Of a DNA stretch of 64,000 bases, positions 38,242-50,514 are shown one piece after another (the first letter of the stretch is position 1; the number at the start of each line of letters is the position of its first letter). The notes under the pieces are model-generated. The model was not told the DNA's origin. It saw only the letters and a program-made list of their open reading frames with translations, and searched no databases. The stretch comes from Rostrohypoxylon terebratum (lineage: Eukaryota > Ascomycota > Sordariomycetes > Xylariales > Hypoxylaceae). The stretch lies in NCBI GenBank assembly GCA_022497145.1, contig MU385861.1, forward strand, positions 127,934 to 191,933, in the 5' to 3' direction. The position numbers and the translations under genes are program-made.

Positions 38242-40500
38242 ATGAGTAGGACAATGACTACAGTTGCACTTCCTAGGCCAATTCCACCTCATCGCTCTTC
38301 TTCTGGTATCGTCACTTTATCTTCTCCAATAGCTCTCGAGACCATCAATACCCAACAAGTATCCAGCGTTTCGTCCGCGCCCATTCCAAACAAACATATT
38401 CCAATTTGTCCTACCGGCCCAGCGCGTCCTCAGGTTCGGGAACCAAACACTCCTCCACCTTCTCCGGGCCGTGAGGATGAACGTCGAAGCCAATCCTCCT
38501 CTTCTCTCCTCTACCCTCCAGATAAGTTTGACCATCTGGAGGCGGGACCGCTCGCTTTATATAAGATACATCCTGCAGAAGTAGCAGCCTCCTTAGATTA
38601 TCTTTCCAAACAACCTCTACCAGAACCCTCACAAGTCTTTCCCTGGTTCCATGGGTTGCATCCTTGTAACCAGATCCAGCAGACCTTTTTCTCGACGAGG
38701 AGCAAACCTATGCGGCAGATACCCAGTTGCTTACGTGGTATAACAGTCGTTAAGGCCGACAGTGATTTATCAGTTGCGCGTCTTAAGGGTGCTATTGCTC
38801 CGAACGAATTCATGAACCCATGTGCAGACGGCGAGTTCATTGAGGTTGATCCAAGACAGGGATTTTCTGTCCGGAACTTTCAGATCCAGGCCGCTAAAAC
38901 AGCCATAACTTCCGATATTATCGTATATGGCGAGGACGCGGGTTTGGTCCGCAAACTGGGTTGGGAAATTGCGTCAGCACAATCAAAATGGCGAAAGAAA
39001 CACGAATGCCTTCCGAAATACAATACTTTCATCTGCGTTAGTCCATTCAAGGACTTCGAGAAAAAGCATAGCGAAATTGTCTCGATCGATTCAGAGGGCC
39101 GATTGACTGGTGCCGTGGTGGACTTTTTCCACCAAGAACGATTAGAAATGTATACGATGACGAGATCAACAGAGATATCACGTAACGTGTGGTTGGGTCC
39201 AACTCCCGAGCCCGAGGGTGAAGAGCAACAGCATTTCGACGTTCTTATCGAGTGTAGTGACCTCGGTCGACTGAATCCTGCTGCTTTACAAGTAATTGCT
39301 GAAGGTCCTGACGACGATACGAGACACACTTACTTAGATTTCCCCTCATCTGGGAGCATTCTCCCGCCGACGTGGTCCCACGCCGAAGCTGATGGCATCC
39401 TAGAAACTTGCAAATGGATTTGGCACCTCTCACATGGAACTTTGCCCTCGAGGCTGGATTTCGATGTAGACGGCGATTCTAATATGTCTGATGCATCCGA
39501 AGCGACCGAAGTCGAGGCGAACCGGCCACGGAAGATTTTAATACATTGTGCTGATGGGTATACCGAGTCAACCATGCTAGGTATTGCGTATTTCAGTTAC
39601 AGTACCGGTCGGCCGGTTCCGCAAGCCTGGCTTGAATTGCATACGATGATGAAACGAAATTTCTTCGCATACCCAACCGACGTTGCTTTGCTAACTTCCA
39701 TTGCACCCCGTCTACTCCACGAATCACCTGTCTGCGCGGATAAGAGCCTTTTGGAAATCACGAATCTCGTGAAATATGAGCCTAAATGGCTCTCTTCTCT
39801 CGACGGTTCATTCCCGAGCCGTATTCTTGATTACATGTACCTAGGAAATCTAGGCCATGCCAATAACCCCGATCTGCTGAGAGCCATGGGGATCAAACAG
39901 ATCCTCAGCGTGGGTGAGACAGCTATGTGGCGGGAAGGCGACCTCGAAGAATGGGGTGAAGACAACGTTCTTATAGTAGAGAAGGTTCAGGATAACGGTA
40001 TTGATCCATTAACCAAAGAATTTGAGAAGTGTTTAGAATTCATCGGTGCGTATACCCACTCGTTAAGCCATCATCTGGTCCTAGCGCACGTAGTCGTGAT
40101 CCAGGACCTTCCTGAATAAGAAACATGACCCTTCCGAGACCCGCCCGATTAGCTAACTTTCAGCCCGACAGACCGTGGCCGTCGGAACGGCACCGCTACG
40201 CTAGTCCACTGCCGAGTGGGCGTGTCCCGCAGCGCGACTATCTGCATCGCGGAAGTGATGCGCTCGATGAACCTCTCGTTCCCCCGAGCATACTGCTTTG
40301 TGCGAGCTCGGCGGCTCAACGTGATCATCCAGCCCCATCTGAGGTTCGCGTACGAGCTCCTCAAATGGGAGGAGATGCTCCAAGTCCGGCGACACCAGGC
40401 TGAGAATGCCTACGACGTTGGGAACCTCGTCCGGAGAGAACTGGAATGGGGGGAGGTTGCGAGAGAAATTGCGCTTATGAATCGACCTTACGCGAGATAG
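38242..40500 (+). CDS. PPS1: PPS1-type dual-specificity protein phosphatase
   Basis: Pps1-like phosphatases dephosphorylate Tyr and Ser/Thr residues and act in cell-cycle/S-phase control in yeast. The gene has two exons, 38242-40045 and 40172-40500. The 126-bp intron has a GTGCGT donor and a GCTAAC branch; the acceptor after GACAG restores LEFIDRGRRNG. The protein is 710 aa. The active site is HCRVGVSRS, with C615 and R621 (CX5R), followed by the AYCFVRARRLNVIIQPH helix typical of the family. A second HC motif lies upstream (HCADGYTES, C436), but E442 replaces the required Arg, so this domain should be inactive. The N-terminal 90 residues are Pro/Ser-rich. The start is the first ATG of the open frame. 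The conserved part begins around LALYKIHPAEVA, residue 105. Confidence 0.94.
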
Positions 40501-42245
40501 ATTGCTCGCCAAATAAGGGGAGGTTCTAATTATTGGCTTGCCAGCTTATTCAGCATCTCATCTGACTAGTGGCATCTGACGACCCGAGTGGCACAGTTGA
40601 CAAACGGTCTCGTCGGGGCTTGAGCTGCAGCGCTTAGTCTAAAGTGGGAGTTTGACGTTGGGAGCAAGGTCAAACTTTAGCATTGAATAACGACAACTAA
40701 AGAGAAGTATTGGGAGAACGCGGCGGTCATTGTCCCTCTCTCACCCATACTTATCTCGTTAGATTATCTAGCATGTGGTACATGCCTTCATTGTTTTAAT
40801 ATACGACTACCTACTGACTTCTTCGACTACATCTCATCCCGTCAATCCGGGATGGGTGGACGAGGGGGAATGATACATATCTTCGCCATTTAACGACGAG
40901 ATGACCTGTCAGTTTTTAGCATTTCTGTATTCGCAAAATCTGTTCTTGAGAAAGAGGGATGGGCCTGAAAAGGGGGGTACCAAAATCCGGGCCCTGTTGC
41001 ATCACCAATTCATCCAACGGCGCCATGGTGTCGTTGTTTTGGGGTGGCGGGAGTTTTTCTATTACATGATCGTTTTGTTTTTCTCTGTACGGATGGATGG
41101 ATGGCTTGGTTACCCATCATTGAGGTGTCGCTGCGAAAGTTTTCATATCATGCTATTTTATCAGCCGACTCCCCGAGGAAGGACGGGATACATTTGAGCT
41201 ATTGTACGGCTGTTTACGCCGATTGTAGTATCTACCTACATGTATGTGACGCAATCTGGATGAGCGACGGGATATTTTTTAAGGATTTCAACGGGTTTAC
41301 AACTTTGGATATCTTGAGGATAATGAGAATGTTTTTTGGTCACATCTATGCAGGTTCATCATACCAACGTGTCCATCTACCCCTACTGGTTGCCGTCTAA
41401 TAAATCATGACTGCACGTAAATCACGCATCTTGTCATCACAACTTTTGTAACGTGGGTATGTCAAACGCGTACTTAAGTCGTATTTGACAGTAAAATGAG
41501 TAACTCTATGCGCTCTCGATATCGCGTAGCTAGGTATGAACCGAAGGAAGCCGCTTAGACGCCAAACGCTGATGCAAAAAAGACCCCGGCACAGACATGT
41601 TAAAGGAGAACGCAAAAGAAGCACAACTCCGCTTCCCCCCCCTTCACTCGCGAGAAAGTACAAAGTATTTCCGTCTTCTGTTTTTTTTTTTTGGCTCAGC
41701 TACTTTAGAAGGAACCACCTCCACGAGATGTTAGGGTGTCGAGACAAGTGGGATTTAAGATAGTAGTACGAAGCGTCGATGAAAAAAAAAGATCAAACCC
41801 GAGGCCTTCCCCTGAACCTCCGTCTCCCCCGTTGATGACGATAATGACGATGACGACGACGATGATGATGATGAATAGACCTTAAAACGCCTCCCAGATG
41901 ATTGTGGATGCCTTATTTATTCCCCCGACGGCGTTGTCGTCGTCCGGCAGTCCAGCAGCACCCAGCTAGACCCGTCAAACCGGATCCCCCCACCGCGGCC
42001 GCCGTCCTCCTCCTCGTCTTTGTCTTTCTCTCCCCCTTCATCGTACATGCCGCTCTAGGGACCGTAATTCGAGGCGTCGAGCTTATCATCGCTATCAAGG
42101 ACCCTGCAGACTGATCAGTTAGTTTCGCGTTCTTTATCACACATTAGTTTTTCGCCCCCCATCTTTCTCTCGATCTCCTCTAGAAAGCTTAGAAAAAGCT
42201 AGAAGACCTCAAAAGATGGAGTAATTAGGTATTAAGCATTAGGTA
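40501..42245. other. Convergent 3' intergenic region between PPS1 and ATG18
   Basis: These 1.7 kb lie between two stop codons. There is no recognised gene. A GAC/GAT trinucleotide run sits at about 41834-41874. A short GC-rich frame at 41908-42114 could encode 68 residues with one hydrophobic segment; it is discussed as a finding, not as a gene. Confidence 0.6.
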
Positions 42246-43671
42246 TTAGATGTTAAAAATGTAAGAATCGGTCAGTGGCACGCACGAGAACTGCTTAACT
42301 AGGTATCCCTCGCCGCCGTGCTCCATGTCGATGTTGAAGACGTAGAAGCCGCCGTCGGAGGTGACGACCATGACCTGCGGGCTGCTGCTGCTCATGGCGA
42401 CGACGCTGCGCAGCTGCTGGCCCGCGGCGATGGGGGCGCCGGGGCGCGGGGAGGCGGTGGTGTTCTTCGGGATCTTGATGTACGCGAAGTCGCGCAGGGG
42501 CTCCCACATCTCGGTGACGGTCTGCGGGAGGTAGTTGCCGACGACGCCGGCGACGCTGCGGCCCATAAGCTGCGAGGACCGCCGGATCATGCTGCTGAAA
42601 GAACCGCTGTGGCGTGGGCGGTTGATTATCGGGGGGTTGGAGGGAGGTGGTGCCGCGAGGTCGGCTATGTCACTGCGGGGGGAGCCGGTCGCGCTGTTGG
42701 AAGAGTCGTTACCGCTGTCGTAACTGCGGCTGCGGGACCAGCGGTCTTGACGAGGGGAGGTAGGGGTCTCGGAGGTATTGGAGTTGTTGGGGCCTGGTTG
42801 CTGCAGGCGGAAGATGTGGACGGTGTCGGAGGTCGAGGAGACGCAGAGCAGCGAGCTAGCCATGTTGAAGGACATGCTGTAGATCGTGCTAGGGTACGTT
42901 CCCCGTCGGAACTGGAAGAGCTTCTGCCCCCTAGGCACGGAGAATACTCTGATGATTGTTCCCGTCTCGCTTGCCGTGGCGAGTAGGTTGCCTTCGCTGT
43001 TGAGCGCGATGCAGGATAGGGGGGATCGGTGAGCCTCGATTACGTTGACGGCTTTGAGGGTTATGGTGTCGTAGATGAGGACGTCGCCTGATGTTACAGG
43101 AGCGTAGAGAGAGGCCGGAGGCGCATGCGACGGGCGCTTATCTTGCGTGTCGTCACGGGGTTTCGGTAACGGGTAGGCAAGGAAGCAATGTTCGGAAGAC
43201 GGGGAGAGCGCGCAGACGGCACCGGGGTTAGGTGAGGTGGCGATGTTGGTGAGGAGCGACATGTTGGCTATGTCATATAGGTAGATCTCATCTTCGAGGA
43301 CGACAGCTAGTCGTTTGCGGTTCAGGCGGACGGCAATGACAGCGGAGGGGAAGGTGAGCTCGCATATAACGGACGCACGTTTCGTGTTCTGTATTATTAG
43401 GTGGCGAGGGGAGAGGACGAGAGCAACGAGGGAGGTGGAGAAGAGCATCTCGATAATAGCGATGTTGCCATCGTCGCTGCTGAAGATCTTGGAAAATGGA
43501 TCTGTGTGGTAAATGCGAAACCCTTTCGAAGTACCTGCAGCAGTCGTTAGCTACACTGGCGCTGGCTACCTGTACGGGTAAAACCCATTATGAGCGGAGA
43601 CTCGACATACCGACAGCTAGGCAGCTGTGGTCTTGGTTGAAGGTGATGAAATTCAGAGCCGGGTTCGACAT
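42246..43671 (-). CDS. ATG18: Autophagy PROPPIN Atg18
   Basis: Atg18 is a seven-bladed WD40 beta-propeller that binds PI3P and PI(3,5)P2 and works with Atg2 in autophagosome expansion and vacuole homeostasis. Exon 1 is 43671-43611 and exon 2 is 43534-42246, separated by a 76-bp intron with a GTATGT donor and CTGCAG acceptor. The protein is 449 aa. It begins MSNPALNFITFNQDHSCLAVG, the typical Atg18 first blade. The phosphoinositide-binding FRRG motif is at residues 229-232 (LFQFRRGTYPSTIYS). A Ser/Pro-rich loop of about 70 residues follows near residues 266-340, which corresponds to the usual long loop before the last blades. The 3' half is clearly more GC-rich than the 5' half. Divergent from the PPM2 gene. 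Confidence 0.96.
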
Positions 43672-44895
43672 GGTTGTTTAGCTTTTAGCTGAGACTTTTC
43701 TCGACGTATGGTATGGTTCGGAGGCTCTCGCGAAATATGACTACAAGCTAGAGTCTCGACAGCTTTCGAGGTAGGATGAGTACCGAGGGTCGTGTCTCAG
43801 CTACGTGATACAGCTATTTCAAGGCGTTCCCCGGTCAAGAGGAACTAGTTGGTGCGTACCGAAGCTAAGGTAGAGCTGGTACAAAGGAATATTATGTTAT
43901 TATGTACGTCTACGTTACCGCCGTCTCGATTCGAGCTTTACTTTCCGATTCATGACAAAGAAAATACGGTGAGCTGGGATAAAGTAGGAGTTGTATTCAT
44001 GAGTATTGGGTATTGGGAATTGGGAATTGGTAAATAAATAGTAAGAGAGCCGATATATCGAGACCGAGCGGGTTGACGTAGCCGGAGTGAAGCTAAGCTC
44101 AAGGTTGCAAAGCTGCGGAAAGCTTGAAGAAAAGATTCAAGACAAGATCATGGATAATGTTCAGTGCTATGGTACAGGATAGTGTAGTAGATAGCAGTTA
44201 CCATAGCACTAAAAATACGAGGGGGTTGGACCGTTGGAGTTGGAGTTTGTACACACCGAGTGGGGAGGAAGGAAAAGAGGAAAGGACAGTTGAAATCATC
44301 AATCGTCACCTAATCAGATGCCACTGTCAGGCGGGGTACTGCTGGATACTAGGTACCGGGTACAATCTCATTGTCACACTGCACCCATCCATGAATGTCG
44401 CTAAAGTTACGCGCTATTTCACTGTAGCTTCGGGAGCTTGGATCTTCTGGGCATTTTAACGTGGCTTTGATCCCGTGCCCACTGCTTGGAAACGGGCTTG
44501 ACCTTCAAGCTGCTCATCTAAAAACCCTTGCGCTGATCGACCGCCGCCAGCGCCGCATGCCCTATAATTATGTACCGAGGTACCTAAAAGACTCACCTAA
44601 ATCATGCGCCACAAGGGTAACCGATTATCAAATCTCGATGCTCTGTCACAATTTTTATTTTTATCGTCTTAGAGATTTCTCGATAGGAACAACATGAATG
44701 TTTCCGTTTGATGAAACAACAATATGGACCAAAACGAGGTCTGGTTTCGCGAAATTAAGGATGATGTCTAAAATCATATCATAGGCCAATTCACAAGATC
44801 TTTCAATTCCCAATAATTTCACTTCTAGTCAGCCTATCACTTTATTCATTGGAATTTAGAGCTTCTCATTTTACTCCCATTTACCTTCAGCTACG
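43672..44895. promoter_or_regulatory. Divergent intergenic region between ATG18 and PPM2
   Basis: These 1.2 kb contain both promoters. I see no extra gene and no recognisable regulatory motif beyond short TAGGTA-type words. Confidence 0.55.
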
Positions 44896-47800
44896 ATGCC
44901 TCGCAAGGATGGCAGCAAGCCCCCAAAGGGACACCAGCGTTCGCCAAAGGAACAAGCTCTAGATGACTTAGTTATGGCTGTATGTTTTATCAAGACAGAT
45001 TCCATATATCTCGTTCTATTCTAATTTATGTACTCATGTAAAGACAAACAGTAGCAGCATAGTATCTAAGAGAAGCGTTGAACGTATATACTACCCCGAC
45101 GAGCCTCACTTCTTTCGTTTCTTCGTTAAGAAGTTCCAACGACGAGCTCCCCTGATCAATCGAGGCTATTACATACGATTGCACGTGATTGATGTTGCCG
45201 TTCGTCGATTTCTTGACAGGCCCTCAGACAAGAAGAAGGTGATCATAAACCTAGGTTGTGGCAGGTAAGATATCATCCATCTCACCTACTACAATACTTA
45301 GCATAACCCCTGACCTCTGCTAGCGATGTGCTCCCCTGGCAGTGCATGACAAGGTACCCGAACCAGTGTCAAAATGTCAAATTCGTAGACATCGATTTCC
45401 CTGACTTGATAGAGAAGAAATGTCGAGTGGTTCAGGAAACCCCAGAACTCAACTTTCCCTTGACCGGGTTGAAGACTAATGTGGTAAATCACGTACAGCT
45501 ACAGAGTGACCAATATATCGAGATAGGATGCGATCTTCGTCGAATCTCCGATATAGAGCAGGCACTTTCGACCGTACTTGATGTTGCTGATTGTGAATTC
45601 ATGTTCGTAGCTGAAGTCTCCATCACCTACATGGAGACCGAAGCTGCAGATGCAGTCATCAAATGGGCCAGCACCCTTGGACAAGGTAGGTGGAATAATG
45701 ATATCAACCCACGTTTACAGGCTGTGGCTAATTAAACCAGCCGATTTTTGTTTGCTCGAGCAAATCATTCCGGACGGCGAAGATCATCCGTTCGCGCAGA
45801 CCATGCTGGCACATTTTGAGAAGCTCAAGACGCCCCTGAAATCTGTCTTCGCTTACCCGACACTCGATTCTCAGCGGGATCGTTTTATCAATCGGGGCTG
45901 GTCAAAGGTTGATGTGAAATCCCTCTGGCATATATGGTGTGACGACCAATGGCTACCCGCAGAGGAAAGAAGGAAGATCGACACTATTGAGCTTGAGCCT
46001 TTTGACGAGTGGGAGGAATTTGCGCTCTTCGCCGGGCATTACTGCGTGGTTATTGCCGAGACCAACCCGGCGAACATCACAACTGTGCCTAACGGGTCAG
46101 AGAATGTGATAGAACCTCAATTTATAACGCAACCACTGAGCGCGAAATTCTGCGAATATTCTGGTACTCGAGGCCAGCGTCGGTTTGGTGCGGCGTTGAA
46201 GCTGAAGAACGACCTAGGTGAGGAGTACCTAGCCAACACTTTTGGGTCTGGAACAAATACTCGCTTAAGATCCTATGACGTCTATGAAAGAGGATCACCT
46301 CTTCAAGATATCACAACCCACCACGCTGGCCCTAGCAGTCGCATGTGCCACACGATCACAGACTTGGGCGATCATAGGAGTCTACTCGTAGGTGGTAGAA
46401 GTTCCCCATTGAGCCCACTGCGGGATTGTTGGCTGTTCGATAAGACTGACAACACATGGCAACGCACGGCTGATCTCCCAACGCCAATTTATCGACATAG
46501 TACATCAAGGCTCGCTCATTCCCGTATGGTGCTTCTTATTGGGGGAAAATCCGGGCCGTCGACAATTTTTGACGGTTGTCTCATTTATACGCCAAATTCT
46601 GGCTGGGTCGAGTGTGAGATTTTAAAATCAGGCTACACACCTGTTTTTGGTGCCCTTTTAGCTAGTCTTCCTGAGGCAAGAAGCTCTGTGTCAGGCGACG
46701 GGTTCCAATTTAATGGTGTACTGACAGGTGGCATCTCTCATGACGGTATTGTCGCTAGTCAGATCCTACTATGGGATTTGGTCTTTCCAGGAGCTGGCAA
46801 ACCCACAATTTCATTCAAACCTCTGTCGGAAGCGAGGAACTTTGGCCCCTGGGACCGAAGTGTGAGTAGCATTAATCACCCTGATGCTTTATTGAACCGA
46901 TTTGGTGCTACAGGCTTTATATCCTCTCAAGGGCACTTTACCACGATTGGAGGAATCATCGCAGATGGCATTGCTACACAAGACAATGATGTCGTAGTTG
47001 TAGACATCTTTGACCCGCATTACCAAGTTCTTTCGGTCTTTCGCATAGAAGCCGTACCTCGACCACTATTGATAGGGGTATCAACAGAAATAACTAGCAA
47101 TGGTACGTTGCTCATAATGGGCGGTGGAGCTACTTGTTTCTCGATGGGGACATTCTGGAATCGCGGGTGTTACACATCAACTTACAATTATGCGACCGTC
47201 GGTCATACGCAACGACCATCAGATGGAAGAAATGTGTGGAGATATTCGAAAATCGTTGAGCTCACCGACGAGGTAAAACGCCAAGATGTTCCGTTCTCAG
47301 GTAACGGACAAGTCGCATCTAAGGTTGACATACCTAGGGTTCAAGTTAATACAAAACCCGAATTTTTCGATGTGTTAAAAGTCGGAAAACCAGTGATTAT
47401 GGAAGGAGGTGACCTAGGAGGCTGTGTTAGGAAATGGTCGTCGGAATATATCGTGCAGCAACTGGGATTCGACCGAAAGGTAAAGATGGCCCAGATGACC
47501 CGAACTCCGTGTGAGACTCAATCTAATCATTCCTACGGTATCAGGTCGTCGTCCACGAAGCAAATACTGCCAAGATGGATTTCAATAGCAAGAATTTCTC
47601 CTATGTCACAAAATCATTTGGGAATACAATGGAGGAGATCGAAAAGGGTCATAAATTATATCTACGAGCTCTTTCGGAAGATCACCCAACTGATCAGCCA
47701 GCCAATATCAAGCTCGATTTTCCGCAGTTGGCGGATAATTTCCAACTACCCGACGCACTCTCGTTCGTCAAGGAAAACGAGTTCAGTTCCGTGTTACGTA

Positions 47801-48391
47801 TTACCGGGCCAGTCAACATGTGGCTACATTACGACGTAAGAAAGTCCGTCCAACGAAATTAGATAAAATTAACTAACATCATTTTATACCAGGTCATGGC
47901 CAATGTATACTGCCAGATAGTAGGCACCAAGAGATTTATCTTATTTCCACCTTCAGATGTAACCAGACTTTCGTTTGCCGCGGGCTCATCGAGTTCGAGT
48001 ATTGATGTGTTTTCCGAGCTTGAATCGTCATCTCTTGCTGGGACACATCCCCACGAAGCTGTACTAAAACCAGGAGATATAATGTTCCTTCCGCCACTTT
48101 GGTTACATACTGCTACCCCTTTGAGTAACTTGGGTGTTGCTGTCAATGTCTTCTTTCGAAATCTCGAAAACGGTTACTCATCAGGGAGAGATGTCTATGG
48201 AAATCGAGATCTTGCGGCTGTAAGTACTGCTAGGCCCTCCTCGTGACACTGATTGACTTTTTCTATAGTATGAAAAAGGCCGACTTGATGTCGCACGGAT
48301 CGCAAATAGCTTTAATAAGCTGCCGCTCGACGTGAGAGAATTTTATATCAAGCGATTAGCGGACGAACTTGCCCAGAAAGCTGTCGAATAA
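44896..48391 (+). CDS. PPM2: tRNA wybutosine-synthesising protein 4 (LCMT + kelch) with C-terminal JmjC domain
   Basis: TYW4/Ppm2 carries out the last methylation and methoxycarbonylation of wybutosine at G37 of tRNA-Phe using S-adenosylmethionine. Seven exons join in frame: 44896-44979, 45044-45264, 45324-45685, 45741-47479, 47545-47835, 47893-48219 and 48269-48391, giving 1048 aa. The leucine carboxyl methyltransferase domain covers roughly residues 1-360, with SSIVSKRSVERIYYPD and the SAM loop NLGCGSD at 97-103. Kelch repeats span about 420-690. From about 770 a JmjC/cupin domain follows, with HYD (H897, D899) and WLH (H971) forming a plausible Fe(II) triad. Yeast Ppm2 (695 aa) and human LCMT2 stop before this part; in humans hydroxylation is done by the separate JmjC protein TYW5. 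Thus this gene may couple both steps. Exon 4 uses the second AG after GCTAATT, because the first would give an in-frame stop. Confidence 0.93.
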
Positions 48392-48574
48392 GAATCAGTC
48401 TTCAAATGATTGCCCCTTCTCAATACGAAACGGCTGTCCATCTTAGATACAATAGCATCAGACCCGAGTCTCTATTATATCACTTTTTGCTTCCGCAGCA
48501 ATTATCGGTCCCTGGATTCCTACCTTTAAGATTTCCAACACATTCCGACATTGCTACTCATACCACTCCCCAAA

Positions 48575-49913
48575 CTAAGCCATTCCTGGGACAGGACTTG
48601 GACCCGTTGGAGGGGCGGATGAAGCGATATTAGCTTGGTGCATAGTCCGAGGCCCGTATGAGGCAGGATAGTCAATTGCTGTATGGAACATCTGGTGGTT
48701 CGCCCACATGACGATATCCCCTTCCTCTAGGGTTGGAATCGAGACATACTCTGGCTTTAATACTCTCTCCTGGATAGTCTTCAAAAACTTTCTGATCTCC
48801 ACGACGTCTTCGATTACCCTAGGATCTCCTGTCGGGGACGAGCGAAGGAACAGCTTCCTCGCGCAGATTCCGTGGACTTGGAAGGCCTTCTCCCCTGTCA
48901 CGGGATTGACCCAGACCATGGGATACGTTTTCACATCTTTCGGGTCAAAGTCACCTAAGTCCTCGAGCGTCTTCTCTCTACCCTCGCTTACGAGACCGAG
49001 GCCGTTGGAGTTGCCCTTGCAGTCACCTATCCACATATACTAGGAATAGTAATTAGCGCTGCCGTCTAAATTTAGGACACCGCGATTCTTACCGGATGAG
49101 GGGCGTATTCAACCCAGCTGTGATCAGCCATGTTCTTCTCATCTTCCGTCATCATCTCGTACATCTGAACATTGCTGATAAATGCAGTTAAGCCAGGTTC
49201 CGCTTTCATGCTGAAACCGGAGCCGTCGTCCCATCGAATGTTGACTTCGGGCTCGGTAGGTCGCTTTATGCAGCGTAGAGTGGTAAAGTATGCCGGGTCT
49301 CTCGCATACAACGGCGCATCCATGTGCCAACGTTGGAACCGGACGTTCCCCGCGTTGAATTCCTCTTCTGGTAGTTCCTTTCCGTGCCAGTCGTGAGAGA
49401 GTGGTTTCGTGATGGTCTTGTTCTTGATGCCGTAGTGATCTTCCCCTTGGAAGCCTTTTCCGATTAGACGGACATTCTCGGCACCTGGGATGCCTACCAC
49501 CTCGCGATGTTTCTGTCCTCGCAATTAGACTTTTCCGTGGTTAGAGACCAGGATCACCTACGGAGAGCAACCCCCCTTTGCTGTTAAACGTCTTTATATC
49601 GCCATGAGAGTGGACTTGAGGCGAGTCGGGGTCGAATCGCGTTACGAGCTCCCATTGCTTGATCGGCGGGAGGTCTTTCTGCCCCTTGACTACGACGACT
49701 TTGTGTGTCCAGATAGCATCGGATAGGTGACGGACATCCGCGTCTGGCTTGATTGAGTATTTAATGTTACTATTTACTAGGGGTCGACTTACCAGAAATA
49801 TCATTCAAATCCAGGCCAGTCACAATGGCACCGAAGTCGTGTTTCTCTTTAAGAGACTTGGTCATAGGCGTGATTGTGAAGCTCGCTTCCGCGGTTAGTG
49901 TGCTTGGTGACAT
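48575..49913 (-). CDS. TauD/TfdA-family 2-oxoglutarate Fe(II) dioxygenase, XanA-like
   Basis: This is a probable non-heme iron oxygenase of 395 aa. Four exons are inferred: 49913-49793, 49743-49562, 49512-49093 and 49039-48575, with introns of 49-53 bp. The iron site is H164-x-D166 (QRWHMDAPLY) and the distal H360 (MFHTAIDYP), with R372 (GPRTMHQANI) placed to bind 2-oxoglutarate. The segments GKGFQGEDHYG, HSWVEYAPHPYMW and PMVWVNPVTGEKAFQVH belong to the fungal TauD branch that also contains the Aspergillus xanthine dioxygenase XanA. The match is at family level, so the substrate could be xanthine, a sulfonate or something else. No signal peptide or C-terminal PTS1 is seen. Intron 2 has an alternative (GTGATC donor and GAG acceptor, 40 bp), which would change two residues. 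Divergent from the deaminase gene across a GATA-rich promoter. Confidence 0.85.
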
Positions 49914-50514
49914 TTCGAAGTTCTTTCAAAGAATTTCGAGGCTAATCTAATGATTTTACACTAAAACCCAAAACGTAGGTATATCTAGAGAGACCGCTTC
50001 TTCAGTGTGGAGGAGATGGTTGATATAGCCCATCCTCGGTCCTGGTCTAGTCTAGTCTTGATATGCTGTATTATCGCCAACGTGCATGGGGTATCTATCT
50101 ATCGGAGGCGGCCGTTGATACGCAGCACCTGGGATCCCTGCCGGCGCCTCGATGTAGTATCAAGATGCGGGCGGGGCTCTCCATCATAGCTTGGATTAGT
50201 AGCTGGGATTTCTGGTAGCTATCAATAATCAACATTGATAATTTCCCTTTTTTTTTCTACGACCGTGGAAGTTTACCTAGGTATCTATGGTAAGAATACG
50301 GGGGGCTAAGATAGTGATTTTCGTCAATAACTGTAGCATGTTTACCTATGTAGCTATATAATATGTAATTATCGTCCTTTAGGACATCTATGATGACTCG
50401 TCACACATCGGAGCAACTCAAAAAGTCACATCTGCAGTCTTTGCAGCATTACTTGATTTCTTTCTAAATCAAGTGGCTTCAGACTTTATACTCAATATCC
50501 AAAAGTCTATCACG
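49914..50514. promoter_or_regulatory. Divergent promoter, rich in HGATAR sites
   Basis: I count eight HGATAR matches on the two strands: 50071-50076, 50095-50100, 50099-50104, 50219-50224, 50236-50241, 50309-50314, 50369-50374 and 50507-50512. About two are expected by chance in 600 bp of even composition. HGATAR is the target of fungal AreA/NIT2 nitrogen regulators. No binding data are available. Confidence 0.55.

Noticed and set aside
42318..42986. 222-codon plus-strand frame
   Set aside because: It is antisense to ATG18; its odd Gly/Ala/Asp-rich composition comes from the GC-rich coding strand.
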